NCBI GenBank assembly: GCA_905221605.1
Contig: CAJNDS010000489.1
Coordinates: forward strand, 107,501 to 125,000
Length of the DNA: 17,500 bases
Reading direction: 5' to 3'
From: Symbiodinium natans
Taxonomy: Eukaryota > Sar > Dinophyceae > Suessiales > Symbiodiniaceae
Positions 8,377-16,309 of the stretch are shown here, piece after piece. Numbering within the stretch: the stretch's first letter is position 1; each line of letters starts with the position of its first letter. Made by a program: the position numbers and the translations under genes. The notes below the pieces were generated by a model that saw nothing but the letters and a program-made list of their open reading frames with translations, ran no database searches and was not told the DNA's origin.

Positions 8377-11215
8377 CCACTGTTCGCACCCCAGAAGTGT
8401 TGGTTGCTTTGCAAACCACTCCGCTCCATGGCCCCGTTGCGCACCCCAGCGCCCTGCTTGCCGAGGAAAATGCCCTGCTTGCCACTGAAACACTCATGGC
8501 TGTGGAAATGCTTGCTAGAGGCGCCAACGCGGTAGCTGTTCCCAAGTTGTTCAGGTGAAGGACAGCGAGCAGGCCCTCCCACTGCTTTGGCTTGACCGGC
8601 TTGCAAGTTTGGCATGGAGGTTAAACAACGTTTTTGTTTGGGTTTTCGGGGCCTTGAAGGCACTCACATTAGAAGCGTTTGAAGCAGAATGGCAGAAATG
8701 TAGCCCTACACTTTCTCGTGTGCGAAGCTTACCGGTTTTGTTGCAGTCCAGGCAAGTTTTTCATCAAAACAGGGTTTTGACAGTGACGACCGAGAAATAC
8801 GCAAGTGTTTAGAAAAGGCAAGCAGGCCGGTTTGAGGTATGTGGGCACGGCTTACGCAAATACACGCGCAACTTTCATGTGGCGCGCAGGGCCGACACAT
8901 GCAGAGGCATAGTGTCGGATAGGAGGAGCTTGAGGGGGACGAATGAAAGAAGGAAGGGGTGAGCTCGTGAATCACGTACAAGTACCATGCCTGCCTTTTT
9001 CGACGGGCACCTGTGCCGACAAGTAGCAAAAATGGGTCCATTTGTACAGACTTGGCATGGCTGTGGGCATGCTCCGTGAGGCAACTTTGAACTTCAAAGA
9101 CGATGCCACCTACACAGGCCACATCTGCTTCACGGCATGTATGAGGTTGAGAGGCTGCCTTGCACTTTGCTGTCTGCACAGGAGGTGTTGTGAATGGCAA
9201 GCGGGAAGGATATGGCTTCCCAGCCGCATTTGATACCTCTGAGCTGAGAATACTTTTAGAGATTCTATGAAGGCATCAGCGCTACAAGAAGTAGAATTCA
9301 GGTCAAAGCGGGTGCAAACATAAGGTGTAACGACAGAAGAAAAGCAACCAATCAGACAGGAGCGTTCAGCAACAAACAAAAACACGACTACACAGTCAAC
9401 GAATCAAAAACTAAGAAAAACGGTCGGAGCTATCACCGCAAAAAAACGCCGAAACGCTGAAGACAGACAAGAATGCCTATGTGCATCCACGCACGCCCGG
9501 ACCCGCCAACTCATCACACATGCGCACATTCAGTTGATAGCCGCATGCCACCGCAATCACAGCAAAACTGCAAATCCTACCACAGACTTGTGCAGACGCT
9601 GCCCAGCCTTTGAGAATCTTGACATGGCCACCAATAAAATTTGAAAGATGCTGATCTCATCACCACCATGCAACCACCGCAATAAATGTGGTTGGTTTCT
9701 TGGCGCAGTGGTAACTGCGATACGAAATCTGCTTCTTCAAATGCCTGCTGTAAAAATCGTGATCTAGCACACCACGCTGCTTGCATGCAACAGCTGAATT
9801 TCCTCAGCCACGTCAACTGCGGCTGAGGAACTTACAAGAGCCCGACAGAGACGCACGGTTCTGAGTGCAGACCAGGTGAACCTAAGTAGCCCGAGCATGT
9901 CAGCAACGCATCAGAGCTCGGGCGCTTCTAAGGTATGAGGGCCAGTGGAAAGATGTCTCGCACCCAGTCAGTTGTGAAGCTTGCTGTCGAAGTCTGGCTG
10001 CAGGGGGGGGGTTTTCTTCTGCCAGCACGGCCATGTTGGGAAGCTGTTTGTTTAGTTGGCCCCACATTGACAATGAGTACCGGGAAGATGCCATCCGTAA
10101 AGACCATCTCATATCAGTCCTAGCTGTTGATTGAAGTGGGGCACGTGGTGTTGCAGAGGAATGTGAAAACTCCCTGTAAAATTGGTGGCCAAATGTCTTC
10201 ACATATCCCCCGGAAGGATTTCCAGGCTGCGGCTGCGTCTGCCGCAATACAGAGGTATAGCTGTGTAATCAAATAAGGGCAAGCATGAATCCAGAATCAT
10301 CCAGAGCAAGTAGGGGATCCTGCGGGGCTGCTCTTTGCTGTCATAGGACAAGCAGAACGGCGAGGGCAAGCACACTTGGAGTGACGGTCGATCATACGAG
10401 GGCCAATATGTGAGCCTTGCCTGCCAGCCTTGTGATCTGGAAGATTGCTTGCATCAGCACACCGGCTTGATGGCGGAAGCTGGAGTGGAGCTTCTGGAGC
10501 CTAAGGAATGGCCGCTTCTCAGGCAAAGGAAAGATGGCCGCTTTACTCACATGGTTGAAACGAGCAAAAAAAGCGCAGTATTCAGAATGGATTGACACGT
10601 GACTCCTTCCAAGTTTTGGGACTAAACCTCTCGCTCAGCGATTCCTGAAATGAGTTGGCCGCACCAGCAGCATCTCGCAGCATCTTAGGTCTGGAGGACA
10701 GACAAGGCCATTAGCCAGCAGTCTTTTCTTGCATGTCCCTGAAGCTTTGCAGCGCACCATCAGATCATGCATCACGAATCTCAGAGATCCGGCTCCTGAC
10801 AGGGCACCATGATCTATGAAGGACGGGCCATGCTTCCTGAGTCAGATAAAACGATGAGAGGAGAACTGTATGCCTTCTGACCGATAGGACTGTTGCTTCC
10901 TTCCATGCTGCCCAAATCAAAAAATCGGACTCAATAATGACTAATGCTTTGTGGCAGGAGACTACCTGGATGATGCTAAGCATGGCTTTGGAAAGTTCAC
11001 TTGGCCAAACGGAAATGCTACTTTGGCATGAAAACTGGAGATGGCTTTGCAATCAAGATTTGACAGTCAACAAGGCATCCCATGACATGCCTGAGGTTTA
11101 TGAGGGTGGATGGCAGAATGGAAAGCGACACGGAAAGGCGACCTTCGTTACGCCCAGCCCTCATCGTGGCATGCACTTCATGCGGGCCAATGCGACGTGT
11201 CGTGCTGCGCTCTAA
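8377..11215 (+). CDS. MORN-repeat protein, split by mostly GC-AG introns
   Basis: Proposed join: 8377-8554, 9050-9117, 9182-9242, 9933-9954, 10347-10401, 10958-11016, 11096-11215. The first exon is unrecognised and Ala/Leu-rich (ENALLATETLMAVEMLARG). The rest encodes MORN units: YTGGVVNGKREGYG, YEGQWKDDKQNGEGKHTW, YEGDYLDDAKHGFGKFTWPNG, YEGGWQNGKRHGKATF. Each joined unit is exactly 23 residues, the MORN period, though no single exon holds a whole unit except the last. Phases agree at every join, giving 147 whole codons before the last exon. MORN repeats bind membranes, phosphoinositides or cytoskeletal partners, and in some proteins precede a PIP kinase or other catalytic domain; none is visible here. 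The end at TAA 11213 is an open-frame stop only; the gene probably splices on before it. The 5' end is also open. MORN identity is strong; exact ends are uncertain. Confidence 0.78.
8555..9049 (+). other. intron of MORN gene (GT-AG, phase 2)
   Basis: Donor TTGTTCAG|GTGAAG, acceptor TTTGTACAG|ACT, 495 bp; split codon AG|A gives Arg. It is the only inferred acceptor of the 11 not followed by G. The intron contains an 85-codon open frame from 8555 that looks partly protein-like (ALPLLWLDRLASLAWRLNNV), so a frameshifted coding continuation is an alternative. Confidence 0.5.
9118..9181 (+). other. 64-bp intron of MORN gene (GC-AG, phase 1)
   Basis: Donor CTACACAG|GCCACA, acceptor CTGCACAG|GAG. 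The join gives ATYTG|GVVNGKREGYG. CACAGG is repeated at both boundaries. Confidence 0.8.
9243..9932 (+). other. 690-bp intron of MORN gene (GC-AG, phase 2)
   Basis: Donor ACCTCTGA|GCTGAG, acceptor CGCTTCTAAG|GTA. This donor was chosen because it alone makes the unit exactly 23 residues. The intron holds the hairpin at 9800-9830 and no coding-like frame. Confidence 0.65.
9800..9830. repeat. perfect 10-bp inverted repeat
   Basis: TTCCTCAGCC, 11-base loop, GGCTGAGGAA. It lies near the 3' end of the 690-bp MORN intron, about 100 bases before the 22-nt exon. A structural role in splicing is possible but only a guess. Confidence 0.75.
9955..10346 (+). other. 392-bp intron of MORN gene (GT-AG, phase 0)
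   Basis: Donor TGGAAAGAT|GTCTCG, acceptor TGCTGTCATAG|GAC. The join reads YEGQWKD|DKQNGEGKHTW, an uninterrupted MORN unit. Confidence 0.75.
10402..10957 (+). other. 556-bp intron of MORN gene (GC-AG, phase 1)
   Basis: Donor TACGAGG|GCCAAT, acceptor TTGTGGCAG|GAG. The join gives SYEG|DYLDDAKHGFG. A GT site nine bases downstream of this donor (CAATAT|GTGAGC at 10408) would add QY and would not match the acceptor phase. Confidence 0.75.
11017..11095 (+). other. 79-bp intron of MORN gene (GC-AG, phase 0)
   Basis: Donor GGAAAT|GCTACT, acceptor ATGCCTGAG|GTT. The join reads TWPNGN|VYEGGWQNGK. Without it the two MORN pieces are in different frames. Confidence 0.8.
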
Positions 11216-12824
11216 TTCGCATCCTATGTAAGGACAGTGTGCATACATGCTCACCCATTTGATAACAAGCGGACATTCTTGATGTTTGCATTGTGTTAAA
11301 GCTTGTCCAGACAGACAAGGAGAGGGAGGGAGAGAGAGAGGAGAGAGAAAAAAAAAACGCGACATGTTGCCAACAGATTAGCTTTTCAAGGTCCACCGGC
11401 AAGCAGAAGGACAGCCACTCAGCAATGGCTTGCACAGCTGTCAGCATGGTCACAACTTGATTGATCTGGTGGCCGCGCACGAAAGCCACGGGCAGACTGA
11501 TTTCTGCATCATTTGGGCTATGCAGGAGGCAAAAATCATTTGTCTTTCAGGATGCTGTTTGCACTGATCAAAATTTTACGCTTGGTTGGGCAGCTTGAAA
11601 CTGCAGCTGTCCTCGCGTGTGATGGAGTTGCTCTCTGAGTTGTTCGGTTTATGATTATTTCTTGTCTGGGAAGTGCCGCGTAAGCACGCCCTCGCCCTAC
11701 GACACCTTTCAAATTCATTGTTACGGCGTGCTATGCTTCCCACAGCGAATACCTTGCTTGGGAGCCTTCCAGGAAATTCTATTGTCTAAGGGATTGCCGT
11801 GCCTCTCGGTGGAGGGGCTTGAGAAACATGTCCAAATAGGATATTATCATTATGGATGCTGCTTGCACCATTCCCCCCTACTTGAAAATTGAATATGGTT
11901 GGGGATAGCTGCGTTTGTCCCCGCTTCTTTCCAGTGCAGTCCCGGACCTGTGTCTGGAAAGTTGTGGTGGGCCAGATAAGTGCCGTGGCTGGAATCTAGA
12001 ACATTCCGTCAGGTTTTGCGAGCGCTGACGCTGTTTTGAAGTTGTGCGATGTGTCTTGTGCTTACAAAGTAACATGCGATTGTGTGGGTGTGGATATTGT
12101 CATGAAAAAGCTCTTGAAGCGCATGATTAGAAGGATGGGACGATGCAGCTGACTGTGAAGAAATTGCTGGGAGAATCTAAACGAAGAGTCGTAGGACCCT
12201 GAAAGAGGAACATAAGCGGGGAGTTGCAACCTCGAAAGTCGAAAGCATGGGGCGATTTAGATTCTGGATCCTGCCCAGTGCTCGCTCAAAAAGATTATTT
12301 ACAGAGATGTGGGGCTTTCTGAGGGCTGTCAGAGGAAAGCCAATACAAGGAGCATCGATACGTCCTGGAATCTTATATCGCTCGGCCCGTGAAGAAGGTT
12401 TAGAACGCCTTTCTGCAATGTAATCTGAGTTAGCGGCAGCAGAGTTCACCCACCCTGTCTACATGGAGTCTGCTACTTCGGGCTGGCACGCGCTGCAGCG
12501 GTGGGAGTGACATTTGCGCCATTGCAGCCGAACATCGCATTGTGAAGTATGTGCAGCAGCAGCGTCACCTGCATTTGCTCGTGCGGGTGGGGGCTACACC
12601 AGCAGTCGGGCATAGCGAGTTTCTCCTATGTTCCTCGCCCATCCTCATACCCTTTGTATTGGCGGACAGTGAAAGCGGTGGGGGTCAGCTAGACTCATTA
12701 CCTCGCAATATTCCGCAACATGCCGGTTCATGTGCACATGAATGCCAATGACTGACCAGCAGGGCTAAGGTTCCGTTGCTAAATATCTCTGCAATGCCCA
12801 TGAGCTATTGTCCCTGCCCGGAAG
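11216..12824. other. stretch without a supported gene, possibly a long intron
   Basis: A purine tract lies at 11317-11357. Otherwise only short overlapping frames on both strands, none with MORN or other motifs. If the exon at 12825 belongs to the MORN gene, this whole stretch would be intron. Confidence 0.45.
11317..11357. repeat. GA-rich tract ending in ten A
   Basis: Purine-only stretch of about 41 bases (GGAGAGGGAGGGAGAGAGAG and so on) ending in ten A residues. A low-complexity tract. Confidence 0.85.
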
Positions 12825-12893
12825 GTTGGCTTCTGGCATGATGACAAGTTTGTGAAGTGGGAGGGTGACGATGCTGAGCCCTCTCAAGCGTAA
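12825..12893 (+). CDS. candidate C-terminal exon of the MORN gene
   Basis: After the acceptor GCCCGGAAG|GTT the frame reads VGFWHDDKFVKWEGDDAE and ends at TAA 12891. GFW plus a short charged tail resembles the truncated last unit at the end of many MORN arrays (G-x-W-x-D-x-K-x-V-x-W). No donor in the 11096 exon gives both the right phase and the 23-residue spacing, so the link is unproven and an exon in between is possible. A 162-codon minus-strand frame (12765-13253) overlaps it. Confidence 0.35.
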   Translation, partial: VGFWHDDKFVKWEGDDAEPSQA

Positions 12894-14852
12894 AGAACTG
12901 AAGGATTTCGGCCCAAAGATTTCTATTTCTTCAACAAATACCTTACTGTTTCTAAGGTAGGACAGTTTAGCCATAACTTGTTTGCGCCTTCTTGGCAAGC
13001 AAGCTAGCCAAGGCGGCAAGCCCCCAAAGTGGGCTTGTGCCGAGCACATGCCAGCAAAAGGTTGTACAACTACTTGAAAAGTCGCGTGCCTCAAACGGCG
13101 AGCAACAACAACACTCCACTCGTTACCTGTGCTGGTCAAGAAGCTCGCAGGTGTGAAACCACTCACTGCACCAGTGGCGGCAGGCATACACGGACGTAAG
13201 CTCCAAGGCAAGCCCCAAATAGCAAAGTGATGCCTGCAGCCACGTCCATTCATGCCTCAAGTGCCCGCCAAATGCGTTGCGCAGCGGTGACGCTTGTTGC
13301 ATGTTTGAACTGCTTCACTTGTTTCACCGCATCCAGATGAAGTGCGCATGGAGCACTTCACAAACTCTACAGATCTCTAAAGCTTCTTCGTCCAGACATT
13401 AGTATTCGTAGGCGCTTTTGCGCATCTTGAAGCCAGCTGCCCGATATGCCAAGTGCGTGGGCGAGCTGCGCAACTCAACATGGAAACGGTGTGGAGTTTG
13501 CTTTACCAATTAACGCACGATCCGGGCTTGACCTCGAGTCTGAGAGATTTGCCTAGGTGGTTAAAAGATGCACATCGCAAGCATGGCACCTAACATATCA
13601 ATGAGAATGCCTTGGCCGCCTTCCCTTGAAAGGAAGGCACTAATTGCATGTACTAAGTAGAGCATGCAGTAGACCCGGGATTATGCAATGAGCCGTCTCA
13701 CCCACCGAGCGAAGATCAGATTCAGCCCTGGAAGTGTTTGCCACCATGGGAAAGCAGCCTGCGCCTAGTATTGCAACCGTAGCATGCCTTAGCTTTGCTT
13801 TGTCTTTATGTGCACTTCCCGGTGCTCAACGGCAGTCACTGTGTCGATCAGCCTGAGAGGACTGTCCAAAGATGACTGTCCTAGAGCATTTTGGCAGGTA
13901 AGCCACAGCACTTCATAGCGCTAGATGTTCTTACAATGGAAGGAAGTCATGGCATGAGAGTGAATCCGGGACATGTCTCTCCTATCCATCATGGAGAGGG
14001 TAGGTGCAATGCTGCTTTTGCTGTTGGCGTCCTGCATGCTTTGATCACAGCTTCCAAACAGGAGTCAGCATGGATTCAAATGCCACTTGGCTATTAGGCG
14101 GAGGTGCTCATGTAGACTTCTAGATGTTTGTGGAGCGGAGGAGAGTTGACAGGTGGACAGTCCTCGCGCTGTGACGTCGTGCTTGACGGCGGAGGTTTTT
14201 CAGTTGATGTGACGGGCTTTTGCTCCAAGAGCCAAAATGCCATGGCCCAATCAATGTGTAAAACTGACATAGGAGACACTGCCTCTGACACTTGGAATCT
14301 CGTGAATGCCCGAACATGCCGTTCAAAAAAGCGTGGCTTGCAGTCAAGTTGCGGTCAAGCTGAAGCTGGATCAACAAGGCTAGCTCGAGTCAAAAGCGGC
14401 TGATCCAATGGGCTTCAAGGTCATCATGCTGCTCCTTCCGCTTCCCCCAATGTCGCCTGCGCTCTGAATGCGGAAATCTACAGCCTAGTCGACCCGTTTG
14501 ATTGTTTCGTCACCAGGGTCGAATGCTACTACTGCAGCCGTGAGGGGTTTGATGTGCCATGCGTGCAGAATTGGAGTTGGGTAAGGAACCAAACGTGCTG
14601 AATGCCATGACCTCAGTCCCAGCTCTGATAGCTGAACCATTCTCATCTCACAAGCTCATCATGAAGAAATCAGTATATTGCAGAGTATCCCAACCATTCT
14701 TGCTTCACAGCTCGACTGAAGAACATTGAAGAACATATCTTTTGTGAAAAGCTTGCATCAATGAGCAAGAGAAGGTCAGAAGCAAGGGAAGCAAAAGTTG
14801 GCTCAACTCAGCATCCCGGCTCTAGTATAGAGCGAGCAGGGGCCGGCTTTGT
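12894..14852. other. long stretch without a supported gene
   Basis: Two short + frames (13891-14097 and 14128-14403) have no stops for 67-91 codons but no family features. A small hairpin lies at 13618-13638 (GCCTTCC and GGAAGGC) and an exact 10-bp tandem duplication at 14717-14736 (TGAAGAACAT twice). The reverse strand at 14229-14239 matches 11 bases of the dinoflagellate spliced leader. Confidence 0.5.
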
Positions 14853-15206
14853 ATGATCTCTCATTTCCGAAGCAGACGGCAGACGCCCCCAGTAGCATGT
14901 CTTTGGCATAAAAGCTCCAGGCAAAATGCAAGCTTGCAATGCGCACTGAACACAGTCAAGATAACACTTTCAGGTGCTTTAGTAATTGCCGCTGGCGCCT
15001 TTGGCGTTGGGAATCCCTTGGTGTCCGCATGTGTACGCCATGGGCATATCGTGTCTGCAAGCACCTACAGCAAGATAGGCGTGCAAATTGCGTGCCGCGA
15101 TTCATCGACTACTGGTGGGATGAGGGCTGCTGCAGCTGCCAATTCCAAGCCAAGGAAGAAGGGCAGCCCGAATGGTTGTGAAGCGACTCTTGTTCTCCGT
15201 GTATAG
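14853..15206 (+). CDS. unidentified ORF, Ala/Gly-rich with one hydrophobic segment
   Basis: 117 codons from ATG 14853 to TAG 15204. Residues about 38-62 are hydrophobic and small (ITLSGALVIAAGAFGVGNPL), possibly one membrane segment or a buried helix. The C-terminal part is Ala/Lys/Ser-rich (RAAAAANSKPRKKGS). The stop overlaps the first TTTAGGG-like units, so the C-terminus may be truncated by the repeat. A frame of the complementary strand (14861-15064) is also open. No family recognised. Confidence 0.3.
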   Translation: MISHFRSRRQTPPVACLWHKSSRQNASLQCALNTVKITLSGALVIAAGAFGVGNPLVSACVRHGHIVSASTYSKIGVQIACRDSSTTGGMRAAAAANSKPRKKGSPNGCEATLVLRV

Positions 15207-15315
15207 GGTTTAGGGGTGAAGGGTTTAGGGGTGAAGGGTTTAGGGGTTTTGGGTAGGGTTTAGGGGTTTAGGGGTTTAGGGTTTAGGGGTTTAGGGGTTT
15301 AGGGTTTAGGGTTTA
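15204..15315 (+). repeat. telomere-like TTTAGGG/TTTAGGGG array
   Basis: Mixed 7-bp TTTAGGG and 8-bp TTTAGGGG units, with GGGTTTAGGGGTGAA repeated at the left edge. G-rich on the + strand. It is interstitial, with over 2 kb of other sequence to its right, so it is not a chromosome end in this window. Confidence 0.9.
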
Positions 15316-15335
15316 TAAGCTCCTCTCAAGGTACA

Positions 15336-15664
15336 AACCAACAAAAAACCAATAGAAATCCAATAGAAACCAATAAAAACCAGTGGAAAACGAATAAAAG
15401 CAAATAGAATACCAATAAAAACCAATAATTAGGCCAATAGCCAATAGAAAACCAGTAAACCCAACAAAAACCAATAGAAAACCAATGAAAACTAATAACC
15501 ATACACCAATAAAAGCCAATAGAAAACCTAGAAAACCAATTCAAACCAATTAAACCAATAAAAACGATAAATACCAATGGACAACCAAAAAATCCAATAG
15601 AAAGCCAATAGAATCCATTAGAAAGCCATAGAAACCACTAGGAACCAATAGAAAACCAATAAAA
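15336..15664. repeat. CCAATAGAAAA/CCAATAAAAA satellite, first array
   Basis: Irregular tandem array of 10- and 11-bp units with variants such as CCAATTCAAA and CCAGTGGAAAA. Each unit has a CCAAT pentamer and an A-tract. On the reverse strand none of the three frames gains stops from the consensus, so it yields Phe/Trp/Tyr/Ile/Gly/Leu-rich frames (for example 15313-15519 and 15326-15577) that mimic membrane proteins. I regard them as artefacts. Confidence 0.93.
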
Positions 15665-15700
15665 TAGGGGTTTGGGGTTTACGGTTTCGGGTTTAGGGTT
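15665..15700 (+). repeat. telomere-like patch between satellite arrays
   Basis: TAGGGGTTTGGGGTTTACGG followed by TTTCGGGTTTAGGGTTAA. Degenerate TTTAGGG units, G-rich on the + strand. Confidence 0.8.
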
Positions 15701-15702
15701 AA

Positions 15703-15736
15703 TTATATACGGTCTATACGATCATACCGTATATAA
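15703..15736. repeat. perfect 11-bp inverted repeat
   Basis: TTATATACGGT, 12-base loop, ACCGTATATAA. It sits exactly between the telomere-like patch and the second satellite array, and its sequence resembles neither. Confidence 0.85.
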
Positions 15737-15744
15737 AACGATTA

Positions 15745-16260
15745 ACAACAAATACAAAACCAATAAAAACAAAAAAAACAGTAGACAACTAATAGAAACC
15801 AATGGACAACCAATAGAAAACCAATTAAAACCAATAGAAAACCAATGAAAAACCAATAGTTAACCAATTTAAAACCACTAGAAAACCGACAAACATCCAA
15901 TAGAATAACCAATTCAAACCAATAGAAAACCAATAGAAACCAACAAAGACCAATAGAAAACCAATAGAAACCAATAAAAACCAATAAAAACCAGAGGAAA
16001 ACGAATAAAAACCAATAGAAAACCAATAAAAACCAATAGACCAATAGCCAATAGAAAACCAATACACCCAATAAAAACCAATAGAAAATTAACCAATAGA
16101 AAACCAATAAAAACCAATAAAAACCAATAGACCAATAAAAGCCAATAGAAAATCTAGAAAACCAATTCAAACCAATTAAACCCAACAAAAACGGTAAGAC
16201 CAATAGAAAACCAATAAAAGCCAATAGAAAACCAATAGAAACCAATAGAAAGCCAATAGA
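15745..16260. repeat. CCAATAGAAAA/CCAATAAAAA satellite, second array
   Basis: Same family as the first array, about 515 bp. The part from 15991 to about 16198 parallels 15380-15570 in order of variants (CCAG-GGAAAACGAATAAAA, then CCAATAGCCAATAG, then CTAGAAAACCAATTCAAACC), so it is a higher-order duplication. The reverse-strand frame of 167 codons (15742-16245) is a by-product of the stop-free unit. Confidence 0.93.
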
Positions 16261-16261
16261 A

Positions 16262-16309
16262 GTTTATGGTTGAGGGCTTAGGGTTTAGGGCTTAGGGTTT
16301 AGGGGTTAG
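16262..16309 (+). repeat. telomere-like patch, right flank of satellite
   Basis: GGGCTTAGGGTTTAGGGCTT followed by AGGGTTTAGGGGTTAG. G-rich on the + strand, as in the other patches of this block. Confidence 0.85.

Noticed and set aside
8706-9200. 164-codon minus-strand ORF
   Set aside because: It lies antisense to the MORN exon at 9050-9117, with Cys/His/Ser-rich text lacking a recognisable family.
12765-13253. 162-codon minus-strand ORF
   Set aside because: No motif, signal peptide or repeat; it overlaps a better + strand exon candidate, and no splice or start support was found.
13618-13638. Terminator-like hairpin (GCCTTCC/GGAAGGC)
   Set aside because: The 7-bp stem has no T-tract, and bacterial-type terminators do not apply here.
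15204-15315. True chromosome end
   Set aside because: The TTTAGGG array is followed by more than 2 kb of other sequence, so it is interstitial.
15742-16245. 167-codon minus-strand frame resembling a multi-pass membrane protein
   Set aside because: It is the stop-free CCAATAG satellite read in reverse. Units of 10 and 11 bp change frame constantly, so no protein frame is maintained.
15336-16260. CRISPR array
   Set aside because: Units are 10-11 bp with no unique spacers of constant length, and the context is eukaryotic.
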